Assembly (NCBI RefSeq): GCF_003989825.1
Contig: NZ_RZHE01000006.1
Location: forward strand, 372,001 to 436,000
Length of the DNA stretch: 64,000 bases
Origin: Vreelandella populi
GTDB lineage: Bacteria; Pseudomonadota; Gammaproteobacteria; Pseudomonadales; Halomonadaceae
Direction of reading: 5' to 3'
Both the position numbers and the translations under genes were made by a program. The notes under the pieces were generated by a model, which was not told the origin of the DNA, did not search any database, and saw only the letters and a list, made by a program, of their open reading frames with translations. This document shows positions 36,169 through 51,100 of this stretch, one piece after another. Within the stretch, counting starts at the first letter, position 1, and each line of letters starts with the position of its first letter.

Positions 36169-37056
36169 ATGAGTTTTCATCTGACCCCTGCTGCTGAAGG
36201 GCTTCGTACGCAGCTTTTTCATATTATTTTTGAATCCGATACACCGGCTGCCAAGGGATTCGATATTGCACTGATTGCTATGATCCTGGGCAGTGTCGCA
36301 GTGATCTTGCTCGGTAGTGTTCAAGGTATTTCCCAGGAGTATGGCTGGCTTTTTTACTACTTGGAGTGGGCCTTTACAGTACTGTTTACTCTGGAGCTTG
36401 CGGTACGCATCTACTGTCTTGAGCGACCCTCACTCTACTTGAAAAGCTTTTACGGCGTAGTGGATATGATTGCCATTCTGCCTGCTTGGCTTGTGCTGCT
36501 GGTACCCGGTTTTCATGCGCTGGTGATTATTCGTATTCTGCGCGTGCTGCGTATTTTCCGCATCCTGCGCCTGATGGAGTTTGTGGGCGAAGGGCGCTTG
36601 CTGATTGATGCGCTAAAGCGCAGCGTCCACCAGGTGATGCTGTTTTTCTTCAGTATTTTAATGGTGGTGACCATGTTTGGGGCACTCATGTACACCATTG
36701 AGTCGCCGGAAACCGGATTCACCAGCATTCCCATGTCGATTTACTGGGCCGTAGTCAGCGTGACCACGGTAGGTTATGGCGATATCGTGCCAGGGACGCC
36801 GGTGGGCAAAGCGATCACCATGATTCTGATGCTGATTGGTTACTCAATTATTGCCGTGCCCACCGGGATTTTCTCCGCCCAGGTTATCCGCTCTATTCGC
36901 GAAGACCGTTATTCCGAAGAGGCGTGCCCCGGCTGTGGCCATGAACGTCACGAAAAGCGTGCCCGCTACTGCCTACGCTGTGGCACCTGGCTGGATGAAA
37001 CGACGGAAGACCCGCGTAAAGCGAAGCAGGCAGCCTCATCAGACAAGCCCGACTAG
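36169..37056 (+). CDS. Voltage-gated potassium channel with a C-terminal zinc ribbon
   Basis: 295 residues from ATG 36169 (a GTG 27 nt upstream is in frame). Six membrane helices; S4 has arginines at every third position from 122 to 134 (IRILRVLRIFRILRL); the selectivity filter TVGYGD lies at 200-205. The cytoplasmic tail carries CPGCGHERHEKRARYCLRCGTW, i.e. Cys253-x2-Cys256 and Cys268-x2-Cys271, a likely zinc ribbon that could report metal or redox state. The 3' end overlaps the yciO stop by 4 nt in a convergent arrangement. Confidence 0.9.
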   Translation: MSFHLTPAAEGLRTQLFHIIFESDTPAAKGFDIALIAMILGSVAVILLGSVQGISQEYGWLFYYLEWAFTVLFTLELAVRIYCLERPSLYLKSFYGVVDMIAILPAWLVLLVPGFHALVIIRILRVLRIFRILRLMEFVGEGRLLIDALKRSVHQVMLFFFSILMVVTMFGALMYTIESPETGFTSIPMSIYWAVVSVTTVGYGDIVPGTPVGKAITMILMLIGYSIIAVPTGIFSAQVIRSIREDRYSEEACPGCGHERHEKRARYCLRCGTWLDETTEDPRKAKQAASSDKPD

Positions 37057-37676
37057 CTGGTAAACGGTGTAATATCGCCGCGCCCTTCACGTACCACCTT
37101 GGGCGGAAGCTCACGTAAATCGATCACGCTGGTGGGGTCGAGATGACAGGCCCCGCCATCAATGATCAAGTCCAGGTGCGCACCGAAACGGTCTCGAATC
37201 TCTTCAGGGTCGCTCATGGGCAGCGCCTCGCCCTCCGGAATCAGCGTCACGCTCATCAACGGCTCGCCAAGTGCCTCAAGCAACGCATGGGTAATCCGGT
37301 GATCGGGTACGCGCACGCCAATCGAGCGGCGCTTGGGGTGCAAAAGCAGGCGCGGCACTTCCGTGGTGGCATCCAGAATGTAGGTATACGGCCCCGGCGT
37401 ATGCGCTTTCAGCAACCGGAAAATGGCGTTATCCACCTTGGCGTAGGTGCCAATTTCAGATAGGTCGGAACATACCAGCGTAAAGTTATGCTTATCATCC
37501 AGCGAGCGCAGCCATTTAATCTTCTCGACGGCTTTTTTCTCGCCCAGATGACAGCCCAACGCATAGCCTGAGTCAGTGGGGTAAGCCACGACGCCACCCT
37601 TGCGAATAATCTCGATGGCCTGATCGATCAGGCGCTTTTGCGGATTCTCTGGATGAATCTGGAAATACTGGCTCAT
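37053..37676 (-). CDS. yciO: Sua5/YciO/YrdC family protein
   Basis: A 207-residue protein of the YciO branch (E. coli YciO is of the same length). Motifs: KGGVVAYPTDSGYALGC and PGPYTYILDAT, then RSIGVRVPDH. The family binds L-threonine and ATP; YrdC/Sua5 make threonylcarbamoyl-AMP for tRNA t6A, and YciO shows a weak similar activity. It lies 68 nt downstream of the yciV homologue on the same strand, the common gammaproteobacterial order. Confidence 0.92.
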   Translation of the reverse strand: MSQYFQIHPENPQKRLIDQAIEIIRKGGVVAYPTDSGYALGCHLGEKKAVEKIKWLRSLDDKHNFTLVCSDLSEIGTYAKVDNAIFRLLKAHTPGPYTYILDATTEVPRLLLHPKRRSIGVRVPDHRITHALLEALGEPLMSVTLIPEGEALPMSDPEEIRDRFGAHLDLIIDGGACHLDPTSVIDLRELPPKVVREGRGDITPFTS

Positions 37677-37744
37677 TGTCTGCTCCTGCCCGTGGGTGCG
37701 TTTCAGTCCATTGGAATGTTCACGTACTCATTCCATACGCTTAC

Positions 37745-38689
37745 TCATACCATAGCTGACCCGGCGGCTAATGGCCCAGGCGGTGCATCACGCAGATGCA
37801 GAAGGCGGGGGTGCTGCCAGATGGGCGGCGCGGCCGTACGCGGCACCATACTCATGCTGCCGGGTGCTGCGTGGCTGCCGGGGAAGTGAAAATCGCTTCC
37901 CAGCGAAGCGTAAAGCCCGCGTTCAACCAGCTGGCGAGCCAGGTCTCGCGTGCTGTCCAGGTTTTGCTGCCCGCTGACCAGCTCAACGCCCTCGCCACCG
38001 GCGGCCTGAAAGGTATCCATTAAAAGCCCGCGCTTGCGCCGGGTTAGCCCGTAGCGCAAGGGGTGCGCGATCACCGCTACCCCACCGGAGGCCACTATCC
38101 ACTCGACAACCTCGCTTATTTCCGGCCAGTGGGCTTTTACATCGCCTTTCTTGCCGCTGCCCAGGTAGCGCTTGAACGCCGTGGCCCAGTCAGCCACCAG
38201 GCCTTCGACTACCAGCGCACGGGCAAAATCAGGGCGGCCAAGCGGGCGGTCACTACCTGCCTGCTGACGGGCCTTTTCAAGAGCGTCTTCAAGGCCCAGC
38301 TTTTCCAGACGCTGGGCAATCACCTCGGCACGCTGAATACGCGCGTGCCGCTGACGCTCAAGCCCTTCGACCAGCGGGCCCTGCAGCCCGCCGGGCATGA
38401 GTGCCACCACGTGAATATTGATGCCCTGCCAACGGGTGGATAGCTCGCTGCCGGGCACCAGGCAAAGCCCTGCCTGCTTGGCGGCTTGGCCAGCCTCTTC
38501 AACGCCATCCATGGTGTCATGGTCAGTCAGCGCCATGTGGGTAAGGCCGCGCTCGGCGCATAGCGACACCAGATCAGAAGGCGTCATGGCGCCATCGGAC
38601 GCCGTTGAGTGCATATGCAGATCAACCGGGTAGCGCTGGTCGGCATCAAACACCGCCGGAAGTAACGTTGGAAATAGAGGCATGGACAT
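37745..38689 (-). CDS. rnm: PHP-domain RNase AM / 5'-nucleotidase (YciV)
   Basis: 314 residues from ATG 38689; ATG 38683 is the alternative, and no strong ribosome site decides. It has the PHP metal-binding motifs VDLHMHSTASDG, ALTDHDT, GSELST, AVIAHPLRYG and LGSDFHFPG, giving a trinuclear metal site. The E. coli homologue is a 5'-3' exonuclease that trims rRNA 5' ends and hydrolyses 3',5'-nucleotide bisphosphates. It is upstream of yciO and divergent from yciI. Confidence 0.92.
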   Translation of the reverse strand: MSMPLFPTLLPAVFDADQRYPVDLHMHSTASDGAMTPSDLVSLCAERGLTHMALTDHDTMDGVEEAGQAAKQAGLCLVPGSELSTRWQGINIHVVALMPGGLQGPLVEGLERQRHARIQRAEVIAQRLEKLGLEDALEKARQQAGSDRPLGRPDFARALVVEGLVADWATAFKRYLGSGKKGDVKAHWPEISEVVEWIVASGGVAVIAHPLRYGLTRRKRGLLMDTFQAAGGEGVELVSGQQNLDSTRDLARQLVERGLYASLGSDFHFPGSHAAPGSMSMVPRTAAPPIWQHPRLLHLRDAPPGPLAAGSAMV

Positions 38690-38850
38690 GACGCCGTGTA
38701 GCGAGTTTGTCAGAATAGGAGCGTCGTACACGAACAGTCATAATGCTGCGTGTGGGACAGTCTACAAATGCTCGCCATGGTGCGCGCTTATGCGGGTGCG
38801 GTCAATGCCGCGTAAGGCGCCTTATCGTATGCTTTTAAGGAGTTATCCCT

Positions 38851-39150
38851 ATGCTCTACGCGATTATTAGTGAAGACGTAGCCAACAGTCTGGAGCGTCG
38901 CATGTCCGCCCGGCCAGCCCACTTGGCGCGTGTTGAAACGCTGCGCGATGAAGGCCGTCTGGTATTGGCAGGGCCCCACCCCGCTGTGGATACGGAAAAC
39001 CCGGGTGACGCGGGCTTCACCGGCAGTTTGATTGTTGCTGAATTCGACAGTCTGGAAGCCGCCAAGAGCTGGGCAGATGCCGATCCATACATCATTGCAG
39101 GCGTCTATGCCAAGGTAATTGTTAAGCCGTTCAAGAAAGTTTTGCCTTGA
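38851..39150 (+). CDS. yciI: YciI family protein
   Basis: A 99-residue dimeric alpha-beta-barrel protein: [44 protein letters not shown] with the conserved His-Asp type pocket, and [28 protein letters not shown] at the end. AAGGAG is 8 nt before ATG 38851. Function is uncertain; it clusters with yciV and yciO in many gammaproteobacteria. Confidence 0.93.
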   Translation: MLYAIISEDVANSLERRMSARPAHLARVETLRDEGRLVLAGPHPAVDTENPGDAGFTGSLIVAEFDSLEAAKSWADADPYIIAGVYAKVIVKPFKKVLP

Positions 39151-39306
39151 CCGAGAGGGGTGACTATGGAGGGTCGGCCGGCTTTTTCACAGAGCCTGTG
39201 GAAAACTCTGTGCAAACCCGGCGGACGCTTTGCGCTAAGCCAGAGATAGCGCCCCCGTTAACAGATTGTCTATTTTTTAACCACCTTCATCACCACGGGT
39301 ATCCGC

Positions 39307-41294
39307 GTGACCAAGCGCCCTACTGCTTTGCCCCCATTAACGGCGTTAAGCGCGCCTTCACTCACCTGGAGCGACACTTCACCGCACTCCGATGCCTTTG
39401 ATGACGTGTACTTTTCCCGTGAGGGTGGACTCGCCGAAACCGAGCACGTTTTCTTGAATACCAACCGCTTGCCCGAGCGGTTTGCCGCCTGGGAAAATAC
39501 GCGGGCCTTTGTGATCGGTGAAACCGGCTTTGGTACGGGGCTTAATATGCTCTGCGCCTGGGCCTGCTTTGAACAGCACGCACCTGCCGGGGCACGGCTG
39601 CATCTGTTATCCACAGAAAAGTACCCGCTGGACCGGGCCTCTATTGAGCGGGCTCTGCGCGCCTGGCCTTCGCTTGCCGGTTATTCACAGGTACTGTGCG
39701 CGCAGTGGCCCGCCCCGGTTAGCGGGGTACACCGCCTGCACTTGAGCGATCGCGTTACGCTGGATCTGCATTACGGCGATACCACCGAGCGCTTGGCGCT
39801 TTTAGATGGTCAGGTCGATGCCTGGTTTCTGGACGGCTTTGCCCCCTCCAAAAACCCCCAGATGTGGCAGCCCGAGCTGTTTGAGGCCATGGCGGCGCGC
39901 TCTCGTCCAGGCGCCACCTTCGCTACGTTCACCTGTGCGGGAATCGTTAAACGGGGCTTGAAAGCGGCGGGCTTTGCCTGGAAAAAGGTGCCGGGTTGCG
40001 GGCGCAAGCGCGAAATACTCGCCGGTATGATTGAAACGCCGCCTGACGACACGCGCCGCGCATCAACGCCCTGGTTTACGCCGCCGGCCCCTCTTCCAAC
40101 CCAGCATGTGGCGGTCATCGGTGCAGGCATTGCCGGTTGCTGCATGGCGGCGGCTCTTGCCAAGCGTGGCATCAAAGTCAGCGTAATTGAGCGTGACGCT
40201 CCCGGCGCGGGTGCTTCGGGCAATCGTCAGGGGGCACTTTATGTAAAGCTGGCGGCTGAAACCAACCTCCAGAGCCGGTTCTATCTTTCCGGCTTGCTGT
40301 ACAGCCAGCGCTGGCTGAGTCAGCAACCTGCCGAGCTTTGGCAGTCCTGCGGCGTGGTACAGCTGGCGACAAGCGCGAAGGAAGCCAAGCGCCAGCAGCG
40401 CTTTAGCGAGCAGCATGCGTTACCCGAAAGCGTGGTTGCCCCGCTGACCTGCGGCTTGAGTGAAACGGCCGGGGTCGCCATTGATGCCGAGCACGGCCTC
40501 TTTTATCCACAAGCGGGCTGGGTGCGTCCTAAGGCGCTTTGTAAGCACTTACTGGGCAAGCCAAACATTACCCTTGAGCAGGGCAACGTGACACGCCTTG
40601 ATCGTGAAAACAGTGCCTGGCAGCTGCAGCTGGAGGATGGTCGTACGATAAAAGCCGACCAAGTGGTGATTGCGAGCGCTCACTACGCCAACGAGTTTGC
40701 CCAGACGGCAAACCTGCCGCTGCAGCAGGTGCGGGGTCAGGTAAGTGAAATGACGCTGCCAGATACTATTGAAGGCCCCAAGCGGGTGGTATGTGCCGGT
40801 GGCTATGTGTCGCCAGCGATTGAAGGCGTGCTTACTTTTGGAGCAAGCTTTGTACCCAATAATGCCAATACCGATGTAACGGCGGAGGATCATCAGCGCA
40901 ATGTGGATGAACTGCGTCAAACACTCCCCGCGCTGGTGGCAGCGTTTGAAGAGGCAGGCACGCCCCTGACACCCCAAACGTTAGAAGGCCGTGCGGCCGT
41001 GCGCGCGGCAAGCCCAGATAAAACGCCCTATGCAGGGCCAGTGCCTAACACACCTGCCTGGCAGTCGGCTTATGCGCTGCTCAGCAAGGATGCCTCAAAG
41101 GTACCGGATATACCCGGCGTGCATTACTTAGGGCTTTGGATATCCACCGCACACGGCTCTCGCGGGCTTTCAAGCGCCCCGCTGTGCGCCGAGCTGATTG
41201 CCTCAAGGCTGTGTGACGACCCCATGCCGCTGGAAGCGCCGCTGGTTGATCACCTTCATCCGGGGCGGCGTATTATCAGCGCCATCGTTCGCGC

Positions 41295-41301
<7 letters not shown>
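39307..41301 (+). CDS. mnmC: Bifunctional tRNA mnm5s2U biosynthesis protein MnmC
   Basis: 664 residues. The N-terminal methyltransferase domain has FDDVYFSREGGLAETEHVFL, FVIGETGFGTGLN and the DUF752 motif VDAWFLDGFAPSKNPQMW. The C-terminal FAD oxidoreductase domain has AVIGAGIAGCCMAAALAKRG and LEGRAAVRAASPDKTPYAGPVP. It converts cmnm5s2U to nm5s2U and then mnm5s2U at the wobble position of tRNA. The start is GTG 39307 with a weak ribosome site. It overlaps the yheU stop by 7 nt, convergently. Confidence 0.95.
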
Positions 41302-45525
<4,224 letters not shown>

Positions 45526-45591
45526 GTCGAACATTCCATGGGTCGTCTTACCGGTTGCCAAGGCACCATGCCTGAAGATGGGAACCTTCCA

Positions 45592-45611
45592 GGTGATAAT
45601 TCATTATCACC
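45592..45611. promoter_or_regulatory. Perfect 9-2-9 palindrome upstream of zipA
   Basis: GGTGATAAT-TC-ATTATCACC, 66 nt before the zipA start. The inner TGATAAT/ATTATCA arms are those of a Fur 7-1-7 box, but the spacer is 2 nt instead of 1, so a Fur assignment is doubtful. A second dyad, AAAAAGGCCTTTTT, follows at 45632-45645. Confidence 0.6.
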
Positions 45612-45795
45612 AAACATAGCGCGGTTGCTATAAAAAGGCCTTTTTTCGCCATTTTTCAGGTTATGGCCGATTTTCTAACGATTTAAAAGCAGTTTTTCGA
45701 CTCTAACTGTCGATAATAGTGCCGTACATTTTCGCTTTAATACTGATAAGAGCAATTATTTTTACACTTAACATGTTTACTTAAACATTTAACAA

Positions 45796-45816
45796 GTTCC
45801 AGCTTAAAGCTGGAAC
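45796..45816. repeat. 10-1-10 palindrome in the lysR-zipA spacer
   Basis: GTTCCAGCTT-A-AAGCTGGAAC, perfect, in the otherwise AT-rich 459-bp gene-free region 45526-45984. There is no T run beside it, so it is either an operator or a stable hairpin. Nothing else was recognised in the spacer. Confidence 0.55.
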
Positions 45817-45984
45817 GATCAATACTGTATATAACACCAGCGACTATTTAATAAGGTTTAACACTAAGCCTGTACCATAGCACTAACAACGATTTTATAA
45901 TGGTCAATATAGATAAGTTGAGCCTTTTTACACATTTTTTTGTTAATATGATTCTCTTTGTTAAGTCTTGTATCATTTTTGTAA

Positions 45985-46863
45985 CTATCGACTAACAAGC
46001 TTTTTCCAAAAGCTATCCGCAAAGGCACTCACCAGTATCCGTGGCCGCGTTAAATGAATTTCTAACGGTATGTCCCACTGTTCGCTTAATCCACGCACTA
46101 GCCTCCCCTCAGCAATTTCTTGTTCTGCCAGACTTTTAGGAATCCAGGCAAGGCCCTTGTTTTCAAGTGCCATGGACATCAGCACGGCCGCCAAATGGCT
46201 GTTAAAGCGGGGTGTCAGTTGGGTAGACGCCGCATTTTCGCGAAGCCAGTGGCTGACGACACGGCCCAACCCTGATGCATCGGTATAGGCAAGATACGGC
46301 AGCGCTTCCACCGTTTGGGTCCCGGCTAGCTCGCAACCCACCAAAGGGATCAACGTGTCCTCACCTATTTTGAGGCTTTCAAACTGCTCCGGCGAGAGCT
46401 TGGTCGGGACTGCTACATGGCGGTGACTGAGAAGAAACTGGCTATCGCCATGCAGCAGCAATTGCTCGCAGGCGGCCATGGTATCTGAATGAAGCCGCAC
46501 GGCCTCCATAGGCGCGCCCTGCTCCAACGTGCGTACCCAACGGGGAAAAAACGTGAAGGAAAGCGAATGGGTAGCGGCAAATTGAAGGGTCTTGGCTACC
46601 TTACCGTCAATTTCCTGCGCCTCAGCACGCAGCCGATAAAGCCGCCCTACCGCCTCCACGGCGCTGGCCTGAATATGCTTACCAGCCTCGGTCAGGACAG
46701 TGCCCTGCGGCGTACGAAGGAAAAGGCTCACGCCCATCCACTGTTCAAGCGCACGAATGCGCCGACTAAACGCGGGCTGAGTAATGTGCCGGGCGGCAGC
46801 GGCGCGAACAAAACTGCCGTGTTCGGCAAGCGCGGTAAAGTCTTCAAGCCAGACGAGTTCCAT
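45985..46863 (-). CDS. LysR family regulator, likely of the tartrate dehydratase gene
   Basis: 292 residues from ATG 46863 (MELVWLEDFTALAEHGSFVRAAAARHITQPAFSRRIRALEQW). It has a helix-turn-helix N-terminus and an effector domain, of the HypT/YjiE-like subgroup by its opening WLEDF and ITQPAFSRRIRALE. Upstream in-frame codons are not used. It is divergent from tarD with 116 bp between and a central palindrome, so it is the probable tartrate-responsive regulator. Confidence 0.9.
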   Translation of the reverse strand: MELVWLEDFTALAEHGSFVRAAAARHITQPAFSRRIRALEQWMGVSLFLRTPQGTVLTEAGKHIQASAVEAVGRLYRLRAEAQEIDGKVAKTLQFAATHSLSFTFFPRWVRTLEQGAPMEAVRLHSDTMAACEQLLLHGDSQFLLSHRHVAVPTKLSPEQFESLKIGEDTLIPLVGCELAGTQTVEALPYLAYTDASGLGRVVSHWLRENAASTQLTPRFNSHLAAVLMSMALENKGLAWIPKSLAEQEIAEGRLVRGLSEQWDIPLEIHLTRPRILVSAFADSFWKKLVSR

Positions 46864-46931
46864 AGGGCAATGCCGTTTCTGCATGGGAAGGCAAAGTAAT
46901 AGCATTGGGCAACGGCGGTTGTCACGCTTAG

Positions 46932-46945
46932 GGTAAGTGCTTACC
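46932..46945. promoter_or_regulatory. Palindrome in the lysR-tarD divergent promoter
   Basis: GGTAAG-TG-CTTACC, a perfect 6-2-6 dyad roughly midway between the two start codons. A further CTTACC half-site follows at 46956-46961. Likely LysR binding sites. Confidence 0.55.
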
Positions 46946-46979
46946 TACTCAAAGAGCTTACCCAGCCAAGGAGCCTGCC

Positions 46980-48149
46980 GTGCGCATTGTCGAGATTCGC
47001 GAGAAAACCGTTTCCATCGCCTCCCCCATTGCCAACGCCTATATCGATTTTTCCAAGATGACCTGTTCGGTGGTCGCCGTAGTCACGGACGTGATCCGCG
47101 ACGGCAAGCCGGTGATTGGTTACGGGTTCAACTCCAATGGCCGCTACGGCCAGGGCGCACTGATGCGCGACCGCTTTCTGGACCGTATCAGTGAGGCAGC
47201 CCCGGATAGCCTAATAGATCAAGACCGAGACAACCTGGACCCGTTCGCCATCTGGGATACCCTGATGAAAAACGAGAAGCCCGGCGGCCACGGCGAGCGC
47301 TCGGTGGCGGTAGGCACCATCGACATGGCGGTGTGGGATGCGGTGGCCAAGATTGAAGGCAAGCCGCTCTATCGGTTGCTGGCCGAGCGCTACCGTAATG
47401 GTCAGGCTGATGACAAAGTGTGGGTCTATGCCGCTGGCGGCTACTACTATCCCGGCAAGGATCACACCAAGCTGCAGGATGAGATGAAGAGCTATCTGGA
47501 TCGTGGCTATAGCGTGGTGAAAATGAAGATCGGCGCGGCCCCGCTTGATGAAGATCTTCGCCGGATAGAAGCTGTGCTTAAGGTGGTAGGTGATGGCAGC
47601 CGCCTGGCAGTAGATGCCAACGGGCGCTTTGATCTGCAAACCGCGATTGCCTACGCCGAAGCGCTCAAGCCCTATAAACTTTTCTGGTACGAGGAGGCTG
47701 GCGACCCGTTGGATTACGCGCTTCAAGCGGAACTTGCCAACCACTATGATCTGCCCATGGCCACTGGGGAAAACCTGTTTTCCCATCAGGATGCCCGCAA
47801 CCTTTTACGCCACGGCGGTATGCGCGCCGACCGGGATTTCGTGCAGTTCGACTGCGCGCTCTCCTACGGCTTGGTGGAATACATGCGCACGCTCAAGGTA
47901 ATGGATGAGATGGGCTGGTCGTCGCGCCGCGTGGTGCCTCACGGAGGCCATCAGATGTCGCTCAACATTGCCGCCGGCCTGCACCTGGGCGGCAATGAGT
48001 CCTACCCGGATGTCTTCCAGCCGTTTGGCGGTTTTGCCGACGGCATTCAGGTTGAAAATGGCTACGTCGGCCTGCCGGACATTCCCGGCGTGGGCTTTGA
48101 AGCCAAATCCAAGCTGTATGCAGTGATGCGCGAGCTGGGCGAAAGTTAG
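46980..48149 (+). CDS. tarD: D(-)-tartrate dehydratase (enolase superfamily)
   Basis: 389 residues, the same length as the characterised Bradyrhizobium TarD, with very similar wording throughout (NAYIDFSKMTCSVVAVVTDV, NEKPGGHGERSVAVGTIDMAVWDAVAKI, VYAAGGYYYPGK). Catalytic residues are in place: Lys181-Met-Lys183, metal ligands Asp212, Glu238 and Glu264, and His321 (PHGGHQMS). It dehydrates D-tartrate to oxaloacetate. The start is GTG 46980 with AAGGAG 6 nt before. It is a lone catabolic gene with its LysR regulator, between smc and zipA. The oxaloacetate product connects metabolically with the oadGAB pump 12 kb away. Confidence 0.92.
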   Translation: MRIVEIREKTVSIASPIANAYIDFSKMTCSVVAVVTDVIRDGKPVIGYGFNSNGRYGQGALMRDRFLDRISEAAPDSLIDQDRDNLDPFAIWDTLMKNEKPGGHGERSVAVGTIDMAVWDAVAKIEGKPLYRLLAERYRNGQADDKVWVYAAGGYYYPGKDHTKLQDEMKSYLDRGYSVVKMKIGAAPLDEDLRRIEAVLKVVGDGSRLAVDANGRFDLQTAIAYAEALKPYKLFWYEEAGDPLDYALQAELANHYDLPMATGENLFSHQDARNLLRHGGMRADRDFVQFDCALSYGLVEYMRTLKVMDEMGWSSRRVVPHGGHQMSLNIAAGLHLGGNESYPDVFQPFGGFADGIQVENGYVGLPDIPGVGFEAKSKLYAVMRELGES

Positions 48150-48169
48150 GCCACTTGACTTAAATTAGC

Positions 48170-51100
48170 CTAATCCACCAGCGCCGCGGCTTCATCGATA
48201 CCCACCGATACCAGACGCGAAACGCCGGGTTCCTGCATGGTCACCCCCATCAGGCGCTCGGCGGCTTCCATGGCGATCTTGTTGTGGGTGATATAGATGA
48301 ACTGGACGTTTTCCGACATCTCTTTGACGAGCTTGGCGTAGCGGCCCACGTTGGCGTCATCCAGCGGCGCGTCGACCTCATCAAGCATACAGAACGGCGC
48401 GGGGTTGAGCTGGAAGATGGAGAACACCAATGAAAGCGCGGTGAGCGCTTTTTCCCCACCGGAAAGCAGATGAATCGTGCTGTTTTTCTTGCCCGGCGGG
48501 CGCGCCATGATGGCAACGCCGGTTTCAAGCAAATCATCGCCGGTCAGCGTCAGCCAGGCAGCACCACCGCCAAACACGCGGGGAAAGAGTTCCTGCAAGC
48601 CACTATTCACCTGATCAAAGGTTTCCCGGAAACGCACCCGCGTTTCCTGGTCGATCCGCTTAATGGCCCGTTCAAGGGTTTCCAGCGCCTCAACCAGCTC
48701 GGCGTGCTGGGCTTCCAGGTAGTTGCGCCGTTCGGCCTGCTGGTCGTACTCCTCGATAGCTGCAAGGTTGATTGCCCCCAGGCGGCGGATCTTCTCGCCC
48801 GTGCTTTCCAGTTTCTCCTGCCAAGCTTGCTCGCCGGCATCGCTTGGCAGGGTCTCGGCCAGGGCCTCGGCGTCGTGGCCCAGTTCGGCAAGATGCTCAT
48901 CCTGGGTCGCCGCTTTCAGGGCCAGCGCCTGAACGTCCATGCGCCGCTGTTGAAGCTGCTCGCGGCTTTGTTCAAGGTTACGCTCGTGCTGCTGGCGGGC
49001 CAGTTCGTCGTTGCGCAATTGCTCGGCTAGCGACTGCGCCTGCTGGCGGATGTCGTTAAGCCTGCGCTCCTGCTGCTCGCGCTGGTGCAGCAACTCTTCA
49101 AGCTCTTCACCCGCCATTTCATCTGGTTCAAGTAACGTTTCCCGGGCTTCTTCCAGTTCGGCGATGCGTAACGTCAGGCGCTCTTCGCTATCACTTGAGC
49201 GTGACTGCTGGGAGCGCAGGCTATCGCGCTCGACGGTTAAGCGCTCGCGCTCCAGCGCCAGGGTCTGCTGCTGGGTCTTTAACGGGGCATGCTCGCGGGT
49301 CAACTGTTCACGCTGTTCACGCTGGCGGCCGCGCAGCTCAGTGGCAACTTCTCGTGTCTCTGAAGCCGCTTCCAGCGTTTCCATGGCGATGTGCCAGCGG
49401 GCACGCTGCTCTTCCAAAGTAAGTGTTAACTCCGCCTCATCCTCTTGCAGCTGGTTAAGCTCGTCATCTAGCTCGGAGGCCCGGCTTTCAAGATGCTCCA
49501 GCTTCTGGGCGGCGCTGCGCTCCTTGATCGCCAGCTGTTGAAGGCTGGCCGCGTGGGCGCGCTCCTGTTCAGCCTGCTGCTCGCGGGCAAGTTCCAGCGC
49601 CTCAATTGCTTCGCTGGCCATTTCGCACTGCTCTTCGGCCAGGGCCAGGGTCTGTTCATCCTGCTCGCGCTGGGCGTCAAGCTCGTTAAACCGGCGGCGG
49701 GTCAGCAGTAGCCCATCGACACCTTGGCCATTGGCCTGCTGATGCAGCCAGCCGCGCCCTCGCCAGACGCCATCCCGACTGACGACGCTTTCCCCAGGCA
49801 GAAGGCTCGGCACAAGCCGCTCGGCTTCCGCGCCGGAATCCACGTAGTGAATACTTGCTAACCACTCACCCAAGGCGCCTGCGCCATTTACCAGTGAATC
49901 CAGGCGCTGGCCGCTGGTTGATACGACGGGCGCTTTCTGATCGATCAGACACCAGTCGGTCGCCAGGGCTTCCGGCAGTGCGGCAAGCTTGTGGCTTGCC
50001 ATCAGGCGCGCATTCAGCCAGGGCGCCAGCAGCCAGGAAATGACCGTTTCCCAACCGGGCGCGACGCTAAGCGTTTCACCCAGGCGCGGGGCATTACTCA
50101 GCCCGTGGGTTGCAAGGGCTGCTTCTATATCCGGATCGTGGTCGGTAAGCGCTGCATCAATCAATGCTTGAAGCGAGGCCAGTTCGCCTTGGCGCTGGCT
50201 CAAACTAGCGCGCTTGTCATCGCGGGTGCGCGTGGCCTGCTGATAGACATTTTTGGCATCGCTGTACTGCTGCTGCCACTGCTCACGGGTTTGGGTGAAG
50301 GCCTCGGAACGCTCTTCGGCCTCCTCAAGCTGTGCCTGGTAGTGCTGGTGCTCTTCACGTAGTGCGCTCAGATCCGCCAGGTCGCCGCGCTGCTGACGTC
50401 GCCGCTGGCCTTCTGCCTGCAGGCGCTGGATGCGCTGCTCCAGATCGCGCAGCTGATCTTGGCTGCGCTCGGCTTCGCGACTTGAGTCTCGCCAGCGGTT
50501 TTCCGCCTCGGTCCACTGCTGCTCGGCGGCTTCCATGGCAGGTGTGGCATCGGCCAGCGCCTGTTCCAGGGCTTCCAACTGCTCTTCCAACGCTTCGTGT
50601 TCGGGTAACAGGTCCTCAAAGCGCTCCTCAATGGCGGCAAGCCGCTCGCGATCGCCTTCGCTGACCCGGCGCTGCTCGTCAAGCTCGCGCCGAGCGGTGG
50701 CAATATCGGCGGCCAGCTGGGCATCTCGGCTCTTGCGATGGGCCTGGTCCTGCTCGAGCCTTGCAATCCGCGTGGTGGTCTCGAAAAATTGCTGCTGGTG
50801 GCGCTCAAGTACTTCGGCAAGCTCGTCATGCTGCTCGCGGGCCTGCTCCAGGCGGGTTTCGCACTGGCGTACGCCAAAGACATCTTTTTCAACCGAAATT
50901 TCCAGCTCGCGAACCCGGCTCTCCTGGAGCGACTGTTCAGCACGCAGAGTGCGCCCGCGCAGCAGGGCCAGCTCGCCTTTCAGACGGTATTCCTGCTGTT
51001 TTAACTCCTGGTAACGCTTGGCCGCCTCGGCCTGACGCTTCAAGCGCTCGAGCTGTTTATCCAGCTCTTCGCGAATGTCATCCAGGCGCTCCAGGTTCTC

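Noticed and set aside
45592-45611. Fur box before zipA
   Set aside because: The arms fit a 7-1-7 Fur box but the spacer is one base too long, so it is kept only as an unassigned palindrome.
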